Assembly: GCF_009668025.1 (NCBI RefSeq)
Contig: NZ_WJXZ01000014.1
Span: 640,448-704,447 of the forward strand
Direction of reading: 5' to 3'
Source: Larkinella terrae
GTDB lineage: Bacteria; Bacteroidota; Bacteroidia; Cytophagales; Spirosomataceae
DNA: 64,000 bases
Shown here: positions 17,149 to 26,104 of the stretch, in pieces
Numbering within the stretch: the stretch's first letter is position 1
Layout: each line of letters opens with the position of its first letter
Notes under the pieces: model-generated
Database searches by the model: none
Told to the model about the DNA's origin: nothing
Seen by the model: only the letters and a program-made list of their open reading frames with translations
Program-made: the position numbers and the translations under genes

Positions 17149-17507
17149 TCGATACTAGTGCCGTTATCAAATACCTGAATGGCACATTTCCGGAAAATGG
17201 TCTTTTGCTGATCGATGAAATTGTCGATAAGAAATGTTCCATTTCATTTATTTCAGAAATCGAATTGCAAGTTTGGAACCCAAGTAATCCAGAAGACGCC
17301 GTTGTTTATCAATCTTTTATCAAGGGCTCAGAGATAATTGGCCTTTCGCCCGCAATTATTAGCGAAACCGTACGAATTCGTAAAGAATGTAAGGTAAAGC
17401 TGCCTGATGCTCTTATAGCGGCCACAGCCCTTACAAATGGATGGGTACTTATCGCAGATAATGATAAAGACTTCAGTAGAATGAATACCCGGTCTGACCT
17501 ATATTAA
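17130..17507 (+). CDS. PIN-domain toxin (VapC-like ribonuclease)
   Basis: 125 residues. PIN-domain acidic residues are all visible: Asp in YLIDTSAVIKYL (residue 8), Glu in SEIELQVW (about 43), Asp in KLPDALIAATAL (about 92) and Asp in IADNDKDF (about 110). VapC toxins are Mg-dependent endoribonucleases, usually cutting tRNA or rRNA, and are neutralised by the partner antitoxin. The start overlaps the antitoxin gene by 19 bases. It is convergent with miaA, and the 37-base gap leaves little room for a terminator. The active site appears intact. Confidence 0.88.
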   Translation: MAESYLIDTSAVIKYLNGTFPENGLLLIDEIVDKKCSISFISEIELQVWNPSNPEDAVVYQSFIKGSEIIGLSPAIISETVRIRKECKVKLPDALIAATALTNGWVLIADNDKDFSRMNTRSDLY

Positions 17508-17544
17508 TCCAAGACATATTACAGTCTGAGTCCCGAACCCCAGT

Positions 17545-18438
17545 TCAATGTTCCACTAACTTCAAAATTCCTTCATCATCTTCCGCACCAAACCAGTTGT
17601 AATTGCCCTGATTCCGAAACCAGGTTAATTGACGTTTGGCATACCGGCGGGAGTTGCGCTTGAGCAGCCGGACCATTTCTTCGTAGTCATAATCGCCGTC
17701 CAGATACCCGAAAACTTCCTTGTAACCAACGGTTTGCAGGGCCATCAACTGGCGGTAGGGCAGGAGCGAGCGTACTTCGTCAAGCAATCCGTGGGCCAGC
17801 ATCTCGTCCATCCTGCGATCGATTCGGTCATACAGCTCGTCGCGCGGGCGATCCAAGGCGATAAAAACCGTCTGGAAAGGACGGGGTGCGGATTCTTTTT
17901 TCCGAAAAGACGAATACGGTTTTCCCGAACTTAACACCACCTCCAGCGCCCGAACCACGCGTTGCGAATTTTGCAGATCGGCGGTTTCGGCATACACCGG
18001 ATCGAGTTCGCGAAGCTGTTGCTGTAAAGGTGCTAAACCCTCGTTTTCAAGTCGTTCCATCAATTCAGCACGAAGTTCAGGTTCGGCCTGCGGAACATCG
18101 TCCAGCCCGAAACAAACCGCATCGATGTATAAACCGGTGCCACCCGACAAAATCACCACCTCTTTTTTCTGAAACAATTCGTTGATTACCACCAGGGCTT
18201 CCCGTTCGTATTGCCCGGCGCTGACCGGTTCCAGAATGCTGTGGGAATCAATGAAATGATGGCGAACGCCCTGCATTTCCTCCGGTGTGGGCTTGGCGGT
18301 ACCGATGTTCAGTTCCCGGTAAAGCTGCCGCGAATCGGCCGAGACGACCTCGGTTTGCAGAATCTGCGCCAGCCGGACGCAGAGACTGGTTTTTCCGACG
18401 GCGGTGGGTCCGGCAATGACCAGCAATAATTTATTCAT
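17545..18438 (-). CDS. miaA: tRNA dimethylallyltransferase
   Basis: 297 residues from MNKLLLVIAGPTAVGKTSL; a 30-residue upstream extension is rejected because it lies before the family's N-terminus. The P-loop GPTAVGKTSL, the conserved VSADSRQLYRELNIGTAKP and GGTGLYIDAVCFGLD are all present, and the C-terminal QRRYAKRQLTWFR-like stretch reads SRRYAKRQLTWFRNQ. MiaA adds a dimethylallyl group to N6 of A37 in tRNAs that read UNN codons. It is divergent from the DUF4230 gene. Confidence 0.97.
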   Translation of the reverse strand: MNKLLLVIAGPTAVGKTSLCVRLAQILQTEVVSADSRQLYRELNIGTAKPTPEEMQGVRHHFIDSHSILEPVSAGQYEREALVVINELFQKKEVVILSGGTGLYIDAVCFGLDDVPQAEPELRAELMERLENEGLAPLQQQLRELDPVYAETADLQNSQRVVRALEVVLSSGKPYSSFRKKESAPRPFQTVFIALDRPRDELYDRIDRRMDEMLAHGLLDEVRSLLPYRQLMALQTVGYKEVFGYLDGDYDYEEMVRLLKRNSRRYAKRQLTWFRNQGNYNWFGAEDDEGILKLVEH

Positions 18439-18492
18439 TTCGTGTGAGAGACCAAACCCGGTTTTCCGCGTCTTAAATGTAATCAGATCATC

Positions 18493-18523
18493 TTTGGTAG
18501 AACTGCAAAAGTCTGTACCTTTC
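18493..18523 (+). promoter_or_regulatory. Promoter of the DUF4230-M1 peptidase operon
   Basis: TTTG at 18493-18496, exactly 19 bases, then TACCTTTC at 18516-18523, one mismatch from TAnnTTTG. Predicted transcription start is near 18530, 14 bases before the ATG at 18544. Confidence 0.6.
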
Positions 18524-18543
18524 GTCAACTATCCAACTCAAAC

Positions 18544-19227
18544 ATGGAGTCCTCGAATACGTTATTTATTCTAATCACGCTGCTGTTGGGTGGGTTCGGC
18601 GGTGTTGCCGTGACAAACTGGTGGCGCAAGAAAAAATCGACGCCGGTGACTGACGTGCGGAAAGAGTCCACAATGTTACTGGATCGGATCGAAAAGGTCT
18701 TTAAAGTTGTCATGGCCGAAGGGTATTTTACCGAAATACTGAGTTATCAGGATGATAAAAAGTTTTTATATTTCATAAATGACCCCAAAAAAGCGTTAAT
18801 CATTGCGAAGGCAAAAGTGCTGGTGGGGTTCGATTTTGCGAAAATCCGGTTTCGGCAGCCGGAGTCGGGCGAAAGAAAACTGATCATCGAGTCGTTTCCC
18901 GAACCGCAGGTACTCTCGATCGATACCGACTATAAATTTTACGACATCGATCCGGGGTATCTGAATCATTTTCGGAGCGAGGATTATACCCGATTGCTCG
19001 ACGAGTCGAAACAAACCATGCTGGATAAGGCGATGGAGAGCGATTTGCCCCGCATTGCGAACAACCAGATTCAGTTTATGATGTATCAACTTGCGGATTC
19101 AATGGGCTGGCAACTTGAACTTCCCGAAGCTGAACAGCGTAAATTGAACGAAATAAACGAACAGTACAACCTCCTGAAAGCCGAACCCAAGGCGCTGCCC
19201 GGGGATATTCTGGATGAAGACAACTAA
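18544..19227 (+). CDS. DUF4230 domain-containing membrane protein
   Basis: 227 residues. An N-terminal hydrophobic helix (FILITLLLGGFGGVAVTNWW) is followed by Lys-rich sequence, which suggests a membrane anchor with the rest inside the cell or periplasm. The body fits DUF4230: KVFKVVMAEGYFTEILSY, then KKALIIAKAKVLVGFDFAKI and PEPQVLSIDTDYKFYDIDPG. No enzymatic role is known to me. The M1 peptidase gene begins 3 bases after its stop, so the two are almost certainly one transcript, and the upstream gap has a good promoter. Confidence 0.82.
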   Translation: MESSNTLFILITLLLGGFGGVAVTNWWRKKKSTPVTDVRKESTMLLDRIEKVFKVVMAEGYFTEILSYQDDKKFLYFINDPKKALIIAKAKVLVGFDFAKIRFRQPESGERKLIIESFPEPQVLSIDTDYKFYDIDPGYLNHFRSEDYTRLLDESKQTMLDKAMESDLPRIANNQIQFMMYQLADSMGWQLELPEAEQRKLNEINEQYNLLKAEPKALPGDILDEDN

Positions 19228-19230
19228 CGG

Positions 19231-21246
19231 ATGAAAGCACGTTTCCCCGAAATCGTATGGCGCAAACAGGTTCAGCTCGTGATCCTGTTTTTATTTTGCC
19301 TTTCCGCAGCGGCCCAGCAACCCGACGAGGGTGTCGCGGCCTGTCAGCATACCCGCTTAAACTATTTCGGTTCGCTGGCGAAAACCAGTCGCTCGGCCCG
19401 CATTCAATACCCCGGCGACGCGACTATCGACGTGACGTATTACAAACTCGACCTGAACATTACCTACACACCGAATTATCTGCGCGGGGCTGCGACTGTC
19501 GGGCTGAAAAGCGCGGCTGACAACCTAAGCCGGTTTTTCCTGGATCTGTCAAGTAGTCTGAAGGTTGATTCGGTGAAAACCGGGGCGCAAAAGCTCGTTT
19601 TTTCGCAGCAGGACAATCAGCTTTCCATCACGCCTACGCAGCCTCTCGGCAAAGGCCAGGCGCTGGCCGTTACGGTTTTTTATCAGGGTGTGCCGGGATC
19701 GACCGGTTTGGGAAGTTTTGTGTTCGGCACCCACGGTTCTCAAAACCAGCCGGTCATCTGGAGCTTGAGCGAGCCGTACGGTTCCCGCGACTGGTTCCCG
19801 TGTAAAGACACCCCCGCCGACAAAGCGGATTCGTCGGACGTCTGGATTACGGCACCCAAACAGTTCGTTTCGGTTTCGAACGGCAGGCTGGAAAAAATGA
19901 TCGAAAATGCGAACGACACGCGCACCTATCGCTGGCGAAACCGCTACCCGATTGCCAATTACCTGATTTCGGTGGCCATGAGCAATTACGCGCTTTATGA
20001 GCAGACGTTCCGTCTAACTCCCACCGATTCGATGCCGGTGACGCATTACGTGTATCCCGAAGCGCTGACTGACAATTTCCGGAAAACGCTCGATCAAACC
20101 ACGAATATGCTGGATGTATTCACGAAATACTTCGGACCGTATCCGTTTTTGAAGGAAAAATACGGCCACGCGCAATTTGGCTGGGGTGGTGGCATGGAAC
20201 ATCAGACCATCAGCTCGATGGGCGCTTTCAACTCCGATATTATGGCGCACGAACTGGCACACCAGTGGTTTGGCGATAAAATTACGTGTAAAACCTGGGA
20301 GCATATCTGGCTCAATGAGGGCTTTGCGTCCTACGCGGAGGCTTTATATCGGGAAGCCACCGGCGGAACCGCATCCTACCGCTCTTACATGAACGCGTAT
20401 TTGATCCTGGCCCGCCGGGCACGCGGAACGATATTCGTGCAGGACCTGACCAATGTCGACAACGTTTTTGATGCCAATCGGACGTATTACAAAGGCGGTA
20501 CCGTTCTGCACATGCTCCGGGGCGTGGTCGGCGATCAGAAGTTCAGGGAAATTCTCCAGAAATACGTGGCTTCGCCTTTGGCCTACGGTTCGGCCACGAC
20601 CGAGGATTTTGCCGCCATTGCATCGCAGGTGTACGGACAGCCGCTCGACTATTTTTTTAAGCAGTGGATTTATGGCGAAAATTATCCGACGTATCAGGTC
20701 AAATGGAGCAGCAGTCCCGTCGGCAGCCAGCCCAATCGATACCGGGTGCAACTGCGGCTGCAGCAAAGCACCGGCACTACCAACCCGACTTTTTTCACCA
20801 TGCCGGTTCCGGTGAAAGTGCTGACCTCGGTGGGTGACACGACCATCACGGTTTTTAACAACAGTGCTGATCAGACGTTTGAGCTGCCTGTTCGGGGGCA
20901 ACCGACTGAAATTCAGATTGATCCGGATAGCTGGATTTTAAAGCAGGTTGAAGTAACCGAAGTGATTACCGCCCTGAACGACCCGGTTCCCGGCACGCAG
21001 CTGACGGTTTTGCCCAATCCGGCCCGCGATCAACTGACGGCCCAGATCGATGTCGCCAAACCCTTTACGGGACGCCTGACGTTGACAAATCTGGCGGGGC
21101 AGGAGGTGATTACCTTGTCCGACCGGCCGTTTGCAACCGGCCGCCATACCATCGCCTGGCCGGTGCAGCAACTGCCCGTCGGCCGCTATCAATTGACGCT
21201 CACAACCGGCAAAAACCGGGTGACGAAGGCGGTGCTGATTGAATGA
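19231..21246 (+). CDS. Secreted M1 family metallopeptidase with T9SS domain
   Basis: 671 residues with signal peptide (VILFLFCLSAAAQQ). The M1 N-terminal beta domain covers about 50-260, the substrate-binding GGMEH motif is near 320, and the zinc site HELAH near 340 is followed 18 residues later by the third ligand Glu in NEGFASYAE. It is therefore an active-site-complete aminopeptidase. The GAMEN motif of classic M1 enzymes is replaced by GGMEH, as in other Bacteroidota secreted M1 peptidases. The last 80 residues (LTVLPNPARDQ... KNRVTKAVLIE) are a T9SS sorting domain. Its stop codon lies within the inverted repeat at 21243. Confidence 0.93.
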   Translation: MKARFPEIVWRKQVQLVILFLFCLSAAAQQPDEGVAACQHTRLNYFGSLAKTSRSARIQYPGDATIDVTYYKLDLNITYTPNYLRGAATVGLKSAADNLSRFFLDLSSSLKVDSVKTGAQKLVFSQQDNQLSITPTQPLGKGQALAVTVFYQGVPGSTGLGSFVFGTHGSQNQPVIWSLSEPYGSRDWFPCKDTPADKADSSDVWITAPKQFVSVSNGRLEKMIENANDTRTYRWRNRYPIANYLISVAMSNYALYEQTFRLTPTDSMPVTHYVYPEALTDNFRKTLDQTTNMLDVFTKYFGPYPFLKEKYGHAQFGWGGGMEHQTISSMGAFNSDIMAHELAHQWFGDKITCKTWEHIWLNEGFASYAEALYREATGGTASYRSYMNAYLILARRARGTIFVQDLTNVDNVFDANRTYYKGGTVLHMLRGVVGDQKFREILQKYVASPLAYGSATTEDFAAIASQVYGQPLDYFFKQWIYGENYPTYQVKWSSSPVGSQPNRYRVQLRLQQSTGTTNPTFFTMPVPVKVLTSVGDTTITVFNNSADQTFELPVRGQPTEIQIDPDSWILKQVEVTEVITALNDPVPGTQLTVLPNPARDQLTAQIDVAKPFTGRLTLTNLAGQEVITLSDRPFATGRHTIAWPVQQLPVGRYQLTLTTGKNRVTKAVLIE

Positions 21247-21320
21247 ACAATGAATAATGAACAATGGACAATGAATAAATACGTCAGCCGTTCATTGTTA
21301 ATTATTCATTGTTCATTTAA
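21243..21320. repeat. Inverted repeat of AATGAACAATGAATAATG words
   Basis: The left arm (about 21243-21271) is made of ATGAACA/ATGAATA/ATGGACA units; the right arm (about 21291-21319) is its complement with one or two mismatches. The gap is convergent. Both flanking genes (M1 peptidase and BNR protein) end with a TGA that belongs to an arm word. Confidence 0.9.
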
Positions 21321-22767
21321 TACGAATCGGTTTTTCAAAATCCGCTTTCATTTCCGCCGGTAATTGAAACACCTGCCCCTGCTGGTTGCTGAAATAGAGG
21401 AAAGAAGCCGACGGTTTTCGGGCGTTGCCATCCGCCCAGAACGCGTAAAAACCGGAATGAGCCGCCACCGGCCGACGCGGGTACGTGTGGTTTCGGACGC
21501 TATGCTGCGTAACGGTTTTCACTTTCTTCCAGGTTTTTCCGGCATCGCGGCTTTCCAGCATCGCCAGTTCGCCACCCGTGCCAAACGGCTGCGGACCGGC
21601 TTCGACCGAACCAATGATTCGCCAAAGGTTTCCCTCTACATACAGCGAACCCATGTCGTAGTTGTGGTCCGATTGGGTAACGGAATGAATTTCCCATTGC
21701 TGGCCGGTCCAATGGGCGACGTGCCATTCGTAAGGCCCGTTTTCCGGACCCGGTTCCGGCCCCTTGCTGGTGATATACAGAACAACAGGGCGGTTTTTGG
21801 TGTCATAATTGACATCACCGATGTACACATTCCGGTGCATTTTCCGGTAATCTTTGACCAGCGCCGGATTGAGTGTGTCTTTTAGCGGCAGTTGAACCGG
21901 TTTTCCGTCGGCCGTGTGCCAGCTTTTGCCGAAATCATCGGTTTCCACGTAATACAGATTGGTGCGGTAATCGAGCCCGGCCCCGACTTTCGTGTTCGGG
22001 TGGTAATTAAACGCGCTGCCAATTTTGTTTCCCTTTTGGCCGCTGCTCTGATAATGACCTTCTTCGATCACCGCAATATCCTGCCAGTTGGTCCAGGTTT
22101 TACCGTCCGGACTGGTGATGTAAGCGATGGTCCGGCGGGGTTTATTGGCTCCGTAAAGCAGAACGTTTCGGTCGTAATGTGTCATCAGATTGAAAAAACC
22201 GCGTCCGTTCTGGTAATAACTTTGCACGTAGGAAAAATTCGAGAAGGGCACGGTTTCGCCTTTTTCGTCCCGGCGGGTGGCAGCGATTCGGTCGAAGGTT
22301 TCGATGTCGTACGGTCTTCGACTCCGGTGAATGAACGACGGCCGCTCGGTGCCGTGCGAGGTCGAGAAAATCCAGATATAGCCCTGATTATCAATCTGAA
22401 TAATCGGATTGTCGTGGGCGTCGTCGGTCTGTTTGTTGAGTAAAAGCGTGGGTCGCGACACCATCCCGGTTTTGTGATCGAAGAATCCGATCAGGTGACA
22501 CAACTCGCGGGAAGTGGAGTCGGTGATGCCCCCGTAGCAGAAGAACGTGCGTTCAACGGCGGGTGCATAGACCGAAAACGGGTAATGATTGGCCGGATAC
22601 GTCCCCAGACCACCGCTGTATTTGTAGGCATATTCGTTTTTCGTTGCACCGATGAAATACCAGATTCCCCGGTAACCTGCGGCTTTTTGATTGAGCGTTT
22701 CAACCTGCGAATGCGCCGAGAGGGTGATAAGAAAACCGCTGATAATCAGTAAGCTGCGAATGGTCAT
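21313..22767 (-). CDS. Secreted BNR-repeat family protein
   Basis: 484 residues with signal peptide (SLLIISGFLITLSAHSQ). The mature protein fits the BNR-4 family of six-bladed propellers, with Asp-box-like segments (SPDGKTWTNW, TDDFGKSWHT, SRDAGKTWKKV) and YRGIWYFIG near the N-terminus. Members of this family are predicted glycoside hydrolases or polysaccharide lyases acting outside the cytoplasm, sometimes on ulvan or other acidic glycans. Its start overlaps the stop of the NFACT gene by 4 bases (ATGA), so translation is probably coupled even though the functions look unrelated. Confidence 0.8.
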   Translation of the reverse strand: MTIRSLLIISGFLITLSAHSQVETLNQKAAGYRGIWYFIGATKNEYAYKYSGGLGTYPANHYPFSVYAPAVERTFFCYGGITDSTSRELCHLIGFFDHKTGMVSRPTLLLNKQTDDAHDNPIIQIDNQGYIWIFSTSHGTERPSFIHRSRRPYDIETFDRIAATRRDEKGETVPFSNFSYVQSYYQNGRGFFNLMTHYDRNVLLYGANKPRRTIAYITSPDGKTWTNWQDIAVIEEGHYQSSGQKGNKIGSAFNYHPNTKVGAGLDYRTNLYYVETDDFGKSWHTADGKPVQLPLKDTLNPALVKDYRKMHRNVYIGDVNYDTKNRPVVLYITSKGPEPGPENGPYEWHVAHWTGQQWEIHSVTQSDHNYDMGSLYVEGNLWRIIGSVEAGPQPFGTGGELAMLESRDAGKTWKKVKTVTQHSVRNHTYPRRPVAAHSGFYAFWADGNARKPSASFLYFSNQQGQVFQLPAEMKADFEKPIRIK

Positions 22768-24371
22768 GGGTTAGAAGTTTTGAGTAATCCTTCGTCTTTG
22801 GGTACCACCAGAATCACTTCCTCTTTCTCAACTTTCACCTGGCCGGCGGCTAACCCTTTGGGTTTGCGAACAAATTTCTTGGGGGTGTAAATGACCGGGC
22901 AAAGTGATTCCGTCCGGCGTTTCGAATACCAGGCCGCCAGTTCGGCCGCCCGCTCGATAACGGTTTTGGGGAAGGGTTTTCCGGCTTTGTATTTGATGAT
23001 TACGTGCGAACCCGGCACATCGCGGGCGTGGAGCCAGAGGTCGTCTTTGTAGGCGTATTGCTGGGTAAGCAGGTCGTTGTTTTTCGCGTTGCGGCCAATC
23101 AAAATCACAAAACCCTCGTGAGTAACCTGCTTGAAGAGCGGGGCCGTGCCGTCGGCGGCTTTCTCTTCTTTGATTGGGTTGGCTTTCAGGTATTTCCGTA
23201 ACTCCCGCAACGATTCGATGGGTTCGATGCCCGCGATCTGCTGCTGAATTTCCTGCATTTCCTGCTCCCGGTTTTCGAGTTGTTCCTGGAGCAGCGTGGT
23301 TTCTATTTTTTCGTTTTTGGCCTTTCGGTAATAATGTTCCGCATTTTTCTGCGGTGTCAAATCCGGTTTGAGCTTGATTTTGATGGGGGCATTCCGGTAA
23401 AAATCGTCCAACTCCACCACTTCGGGCGAGCGCGCTCCGGGGCTTTCGGGAATCTGGTGCAGATTGGCCATCAGAATATTCGCAACTTCCTCGTTCTTAA
23501 CGGCTTCGTCCAGGCCGATGAGCCGTTGCAGATTGGTGTCGATATAAGCCTGCGCCTTTTTTAAGCGTTTTTCCAGTAACCGCAGCGCTTCCCCTTTCTC
23601 GCGGCTCAGCGTATTTTGCCCCATGAACGCCGAGTAAAACCGGTTGCTGGCGGCCATCGGATCGGTAAATTCCTGCCGGATTTCGCCGTAGGGCAGGAGC
23701 GAGAGCGCAGGTTTATGCTGAAAAGTGGTCAGGTAAAACCGGGGATGTTCCAACTGCTGAACGGTTTCCTGAATCAACTGCCATTTTTCGAGAGCGGTTT
23801 TCTCCCGAAGCCCATTTTCCTCCAGGTAAGAATTGACCAGCTTCCCGAAGGTTGGAAACAGCTTTCGGTGATCAAAACCGCTTTGCCCGTAGGCTTCCCA
23901 CGATTGGTCGAGCGGCCGGTCAAGGGCCGATAGCAGCAGTTGGGTATCGCTAACGAGCTTATTATTGAACAATTCGACGACCTCGTCCTGCGAGAAAACG
24001 AGCAGATTGGGGCGGTTTCCGAAGAACTTGAACAGCAGCGTAAAACCGCCTTCGAGGGTAATTCCCAGGCAGCGTTCGTTCAGAAAATGGCGAACAGCCA
24101 CAACTTCCCGGTCGTACCATTCCTCGAACAGATCAACGCTATTGATGCGCGCGCGCTGGATGCTTTCGGGAAACAAAAGCCCTGAAAAGTCGGGCCGCAG
24201 GGTGGCTTTGATGAAAAACGGGCGGTAAAAATTGATCTTTCCCCGGGCGTGGGCAAACACCAGCACCAGCTCGTCGCGATCCTGACTGAAACATTCCATG
24301 AATTTCAGGCCGGTGAGCTGCGGTTCCAAGGCAGGGGCAAGCTGGCGGAGAAAATAATAATTGGTGTGCAC
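22764..24371 (-). CDS. NFACT/RqcH family ribosome quality-control protein
   Basis: 535 residues. The NFACT-N domain (about 1-210) starts MHTNYYFLRQLAPALEPQL; a coiled-coil hairpin follows (about 260-400), and the NFACT-R RNA-binding domain is at the end (FVILIGRNAKNNDLLTQ, LWLHARDVPGSHVIIKY). These proteins bind stalled 50S-peptidyl-tRNA complexes; bacterial RqcH recruits tRNA-Ala and adds C-terminal alanine tails that mark the stalled peptide for destruction. The older name is fibronectin-binding protein. The DxR motif linked to tailing activity could not be placed with confidence. It is the first gene of a two-gene unit with the BNR protein. Confidence 0.85.
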   Translation of the reverse strand: MHTNYYFLRQLAPALEPQLTGLKFMECFSQDRDELVLVFAHARGKINFYRPFFIKATLRPDFSGLLFPESIQRARINSVDLFEEWYDREVVAVRHFLNERCLGITLEGGFTLLFKFFGNRPNLLVFSQDEVVELFNNKLVSDTQLLLSALDRPLDQSWEAYGQSGFDHRKLFPTFGKLVNSYLEENGLREKTALEKWQLIQETVQQLEHPRFYLTTFQHKPALSLLPYGEIRQEFTDPMAASNRFYSAFMGQNTLSREKGEALRLLEKRLKKAQAYIDTNLQRLIGLDEAVKNEEVANILMANLHQIPESPGARSPEVVELDDFYRNAPIKIKLKPDLTPQKNAEHYYRKAKNEKIETTLLQEQLENREQEMQEIQQQIAGIEPIESLRELRKYLKANPIKEEKAADGTAPLFKQVTHEGFVILIGRNAKNNDLLTQQYAYKDDLWLHARDVPGSHVIIKYKAGKPFPKTVIERAAELAAWYSKRRTESLCPVIYTPKKFVRKPKGLAAGQVKVEKEEVILVVPKDEGLLKTSNP

Positions 24372-24461
24372 GGGCGAAATGGGTTTCGGTTCACAAACTT
24401 ACTCATCCGAACAATTGCAACGGACGGTCGGTTAACCTTTCTCACTAAATTAACCAAGGCC

Positions 24462-24722
24462 ATGGCAAATAATAAAACGACCGATCAGCCGGGTTCAAAT
24501 GATAAACAGGCAAATTCCAAACGAACCCGCGACTATGAAGCACGCGATACGTCGGCAATGACGACTAATATGGAGAAAATGCGCTCGAATCAAAACAAGA
24601 GCAAACAGGGACCGGAGGAGGACCACACGCATAAACCCAAAGCCCAATTGCAGGAAGAGCGGGGAGGGCATGGCCACAGCGGACACAGCAGCTCGCGGAG
24701 TGGCAGCGATTCGGGAAACTAG
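24462..24722 (+). CDS. Small highly hydrophilic protein, unknown
   Basis: 86 residues from MANNKTTDQPGSNDKQ. Composition is dominated by Asn, Lys, Gln, Glu and Ser, with a His/Gly/Ser-rich tail (ERGGHGHSGHSSSRSGSDSG) and no hydrophobic core, so it is probably disordered. It is divergent from the NFACT gene. Family not recognised. The absence of stop codons and codon pattern in this frame support it being real, but no motif does. Confidence 0.5.
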   Translation: MANNKTTDQPGSNDKQANSKRTRDYEARDTSAMTTNMEKMRSNQNKSKQGPEEDHTHKPKAQLQEERGGHGHSGHSSSRSGSDSGN

Positions 24723-24749
24723 TTTTCGGGAAAATCAGTAAAAGGAAAA

Positions 24750-24838
24750 AAATTGAATAACGAATATTGAATAGCGAAGTAGCGTTATTCGCTTCATTAT
24801 TTCGATATTCGTTATTCAATATTCATTATTCGATATTT
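24750..24838. repeat. Inverted repeat of the GAATAACGAATATTGAA family
   Basis: The left part (24753-24772, TTGAATAACGAATATTGAAT) pairs with words in 24803-24824 (ATATTCGTTATTCAA). A smaller hairpin with GCGAA and TTCGC arms sits in the middle. It occupies nearly the entire gap before the epimerase gene, whose frame is open through it. The gap is co-directional. Confidence 0.85.
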
Positions 24839-24859
24839 TCCTATACTTTCCTAACCCTT

Positions 24860-26044
24860 ATGTTCGATTTGCGAACAACCCGGCAAGAACTCAACCAGGA
24901 GTTGAAAGATATTCTGGCCTATTGGCAAAAATACGGCCCTGACCCGATTGAGGGCTATTACGGGCAGGTGGATTACCAGAATGTGCCGAAAACCGATGCC
25001 GCCAAAGGCATTGTGCTCAACAGCCGCATTGTCTGGACGTTTGCGGCAGCTGCCCGGCACACGCAGCACGACGAATACCTTCCGTACGCCGAGCGGGCCT
25101 ACAACTACATCGACAAGCATTTCCGGGATAAAGAGCACGGCGGGGTGTATTGGTCGGTCGATTCCAAAGGCGGGCCGCTGCAAACCTTCAAACAACAATA
25201 CGGACAGGCGTTTGCCATCTACGGGTTGAGCGAATATTACCGCGCCAGCAAACACCAGCCCGCGCTCGATTTTGCCAAAGAAATTTACAGCTTGATGGTC
25301 AAACACGCCTACGATCCGAAAAGGGGCGGTTTTTACGAATGCCTGACTCGCGACTGGTCGGACATGGCGGACGATTACGTCATCAGCAAAAAGGACAATC
25401 AGGAGAGTAAAACGATGAATACGCATCTCCACATTCTGGAGGCATTTACCAATTTATACCGCGCCTGGCCGGATAAAGGTCTGCATCAGCAAATCCGGGG
25501 ATTGATCGATGATTTTACGAAATACATCGTTGATCCGAAAACGTACCGGATGAATCTGTTCATGGACGACGACTGGAAAGTCCGGAAAACCGCCATTTCC
25601 TACGGGCACGACATTGAAGCGTCGTGGCTGCTGGTCGAATCCGCCGAAGCCCTGCACGACGAAGCGCTGGTGAAGAAAATCAAGGCGCTTTCGGTCAAAA
25701 TGGCCCGCGCTGCCGCCACTGGTCTGGATGCCGATGGTGGAATGAACTACGAATACGACTCCAAAGAAAACCACCGGAACCGCGAACGCTCGTGGTGGGT
25801 AATGGCCGAAGCGATGGTCGGTTTCATGAACGCGTATCAGCTCACGAAGGAGCAACAGTTTCTGGATAAGTCTCTGAAAACCTGGGAGTTTATTAAGGCC
25901 TATTTGCTAGACAAGAAGAATGGCGAGTGGTATAGCGGAGTCGATGAAAACCGTAGAATTCTGGGCAATACCAAAATCAGCATGTGGAAATGCCCTTATC
26001 ACAACGGGCGGGCGTGTATGGAGATGATTGACCGGTTAGGATAG
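24860..26044 (+). CDS. AGE family epimerase, cellobiose 2-epimerase-like
   Basis: 394 residues from MFDLRTTRQELNQEL; an in-frame extension upstream is simply the repeat at 24750. The (alpha/alpha)6-barrel pattern of N-acylglucosamine 2-epimerases is clear. The sequence GGMNYEYDSKENHRNRERSW then WVMAEAMVGFMNAYQ, and KMCPYH-like WKCPYHNGRACMEM at the end, match cellobiose 2-epimerases, which convert the reducing glucose of beta-1,4 disaccharides to mannose. Catalytic His residues in these regions are present. No signal peptide is present, so it is cytoplasmic. It is a single-gene unit. Confidence 0.82.
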   Translation: MFDLRTTRQELNQELKDILAYWQKYGPDPIEGYYGQVDYQNVPKTDAAKGIVLNSRIVWTFAAAARHTQHDEYLPYAERAYNYIDKHFRDKEHGGVYWSVDSKGGPLQTFKQQYGQAFAIYGLSEYYRASKHQPALDFAKEIYSLMVKHAYDPKRGGFYECLTRDWSDMADDYVISKKDNQESKTMNTHLHILEAFTNLYRAWPDKGLHQQIRGLIDDFTKYIVDPKTYRMNLFMDDDWKVRKTAISYGHDIEASWLLVESAEALHDEALVKKIKALSVKMARAAATGLDADGGMNYEYDSKENHRNRERSWWVMAEAMVGFMNAYQLTKEQQFLDKSLKTWEFIKAYLLDKKNGEWYSGVDENRRILGNTKISMWKCPYHNGRACMEMIDRLG

Positions 26045-26100
26045 AGCCTGGGGCAAAGGGCACGGGGCTAAGGGGGATTGGGCCTGGGGCAGAGCGTATG
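26045..26100. repeat. G-rich degenerate tandem words
   Basis: Imperfect direct repeats of GCCTGGGGCAAAGGGCAC / GGGGCTAAGGGGGATTGG / GCCTGGGGCAGAG in the convergent gap after the epimerase gene. Only one arm is present; no complement was found nearby. Confidence 0.6.
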
Positions 26101-26104
26101 GGAG

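Noticed and set aside
24767-24859. N-terminal extension of the AGE epimerase
   Set aside because: The extension is translated repeat DNA with no similarity to the family; the start at 24860 fits the fold.
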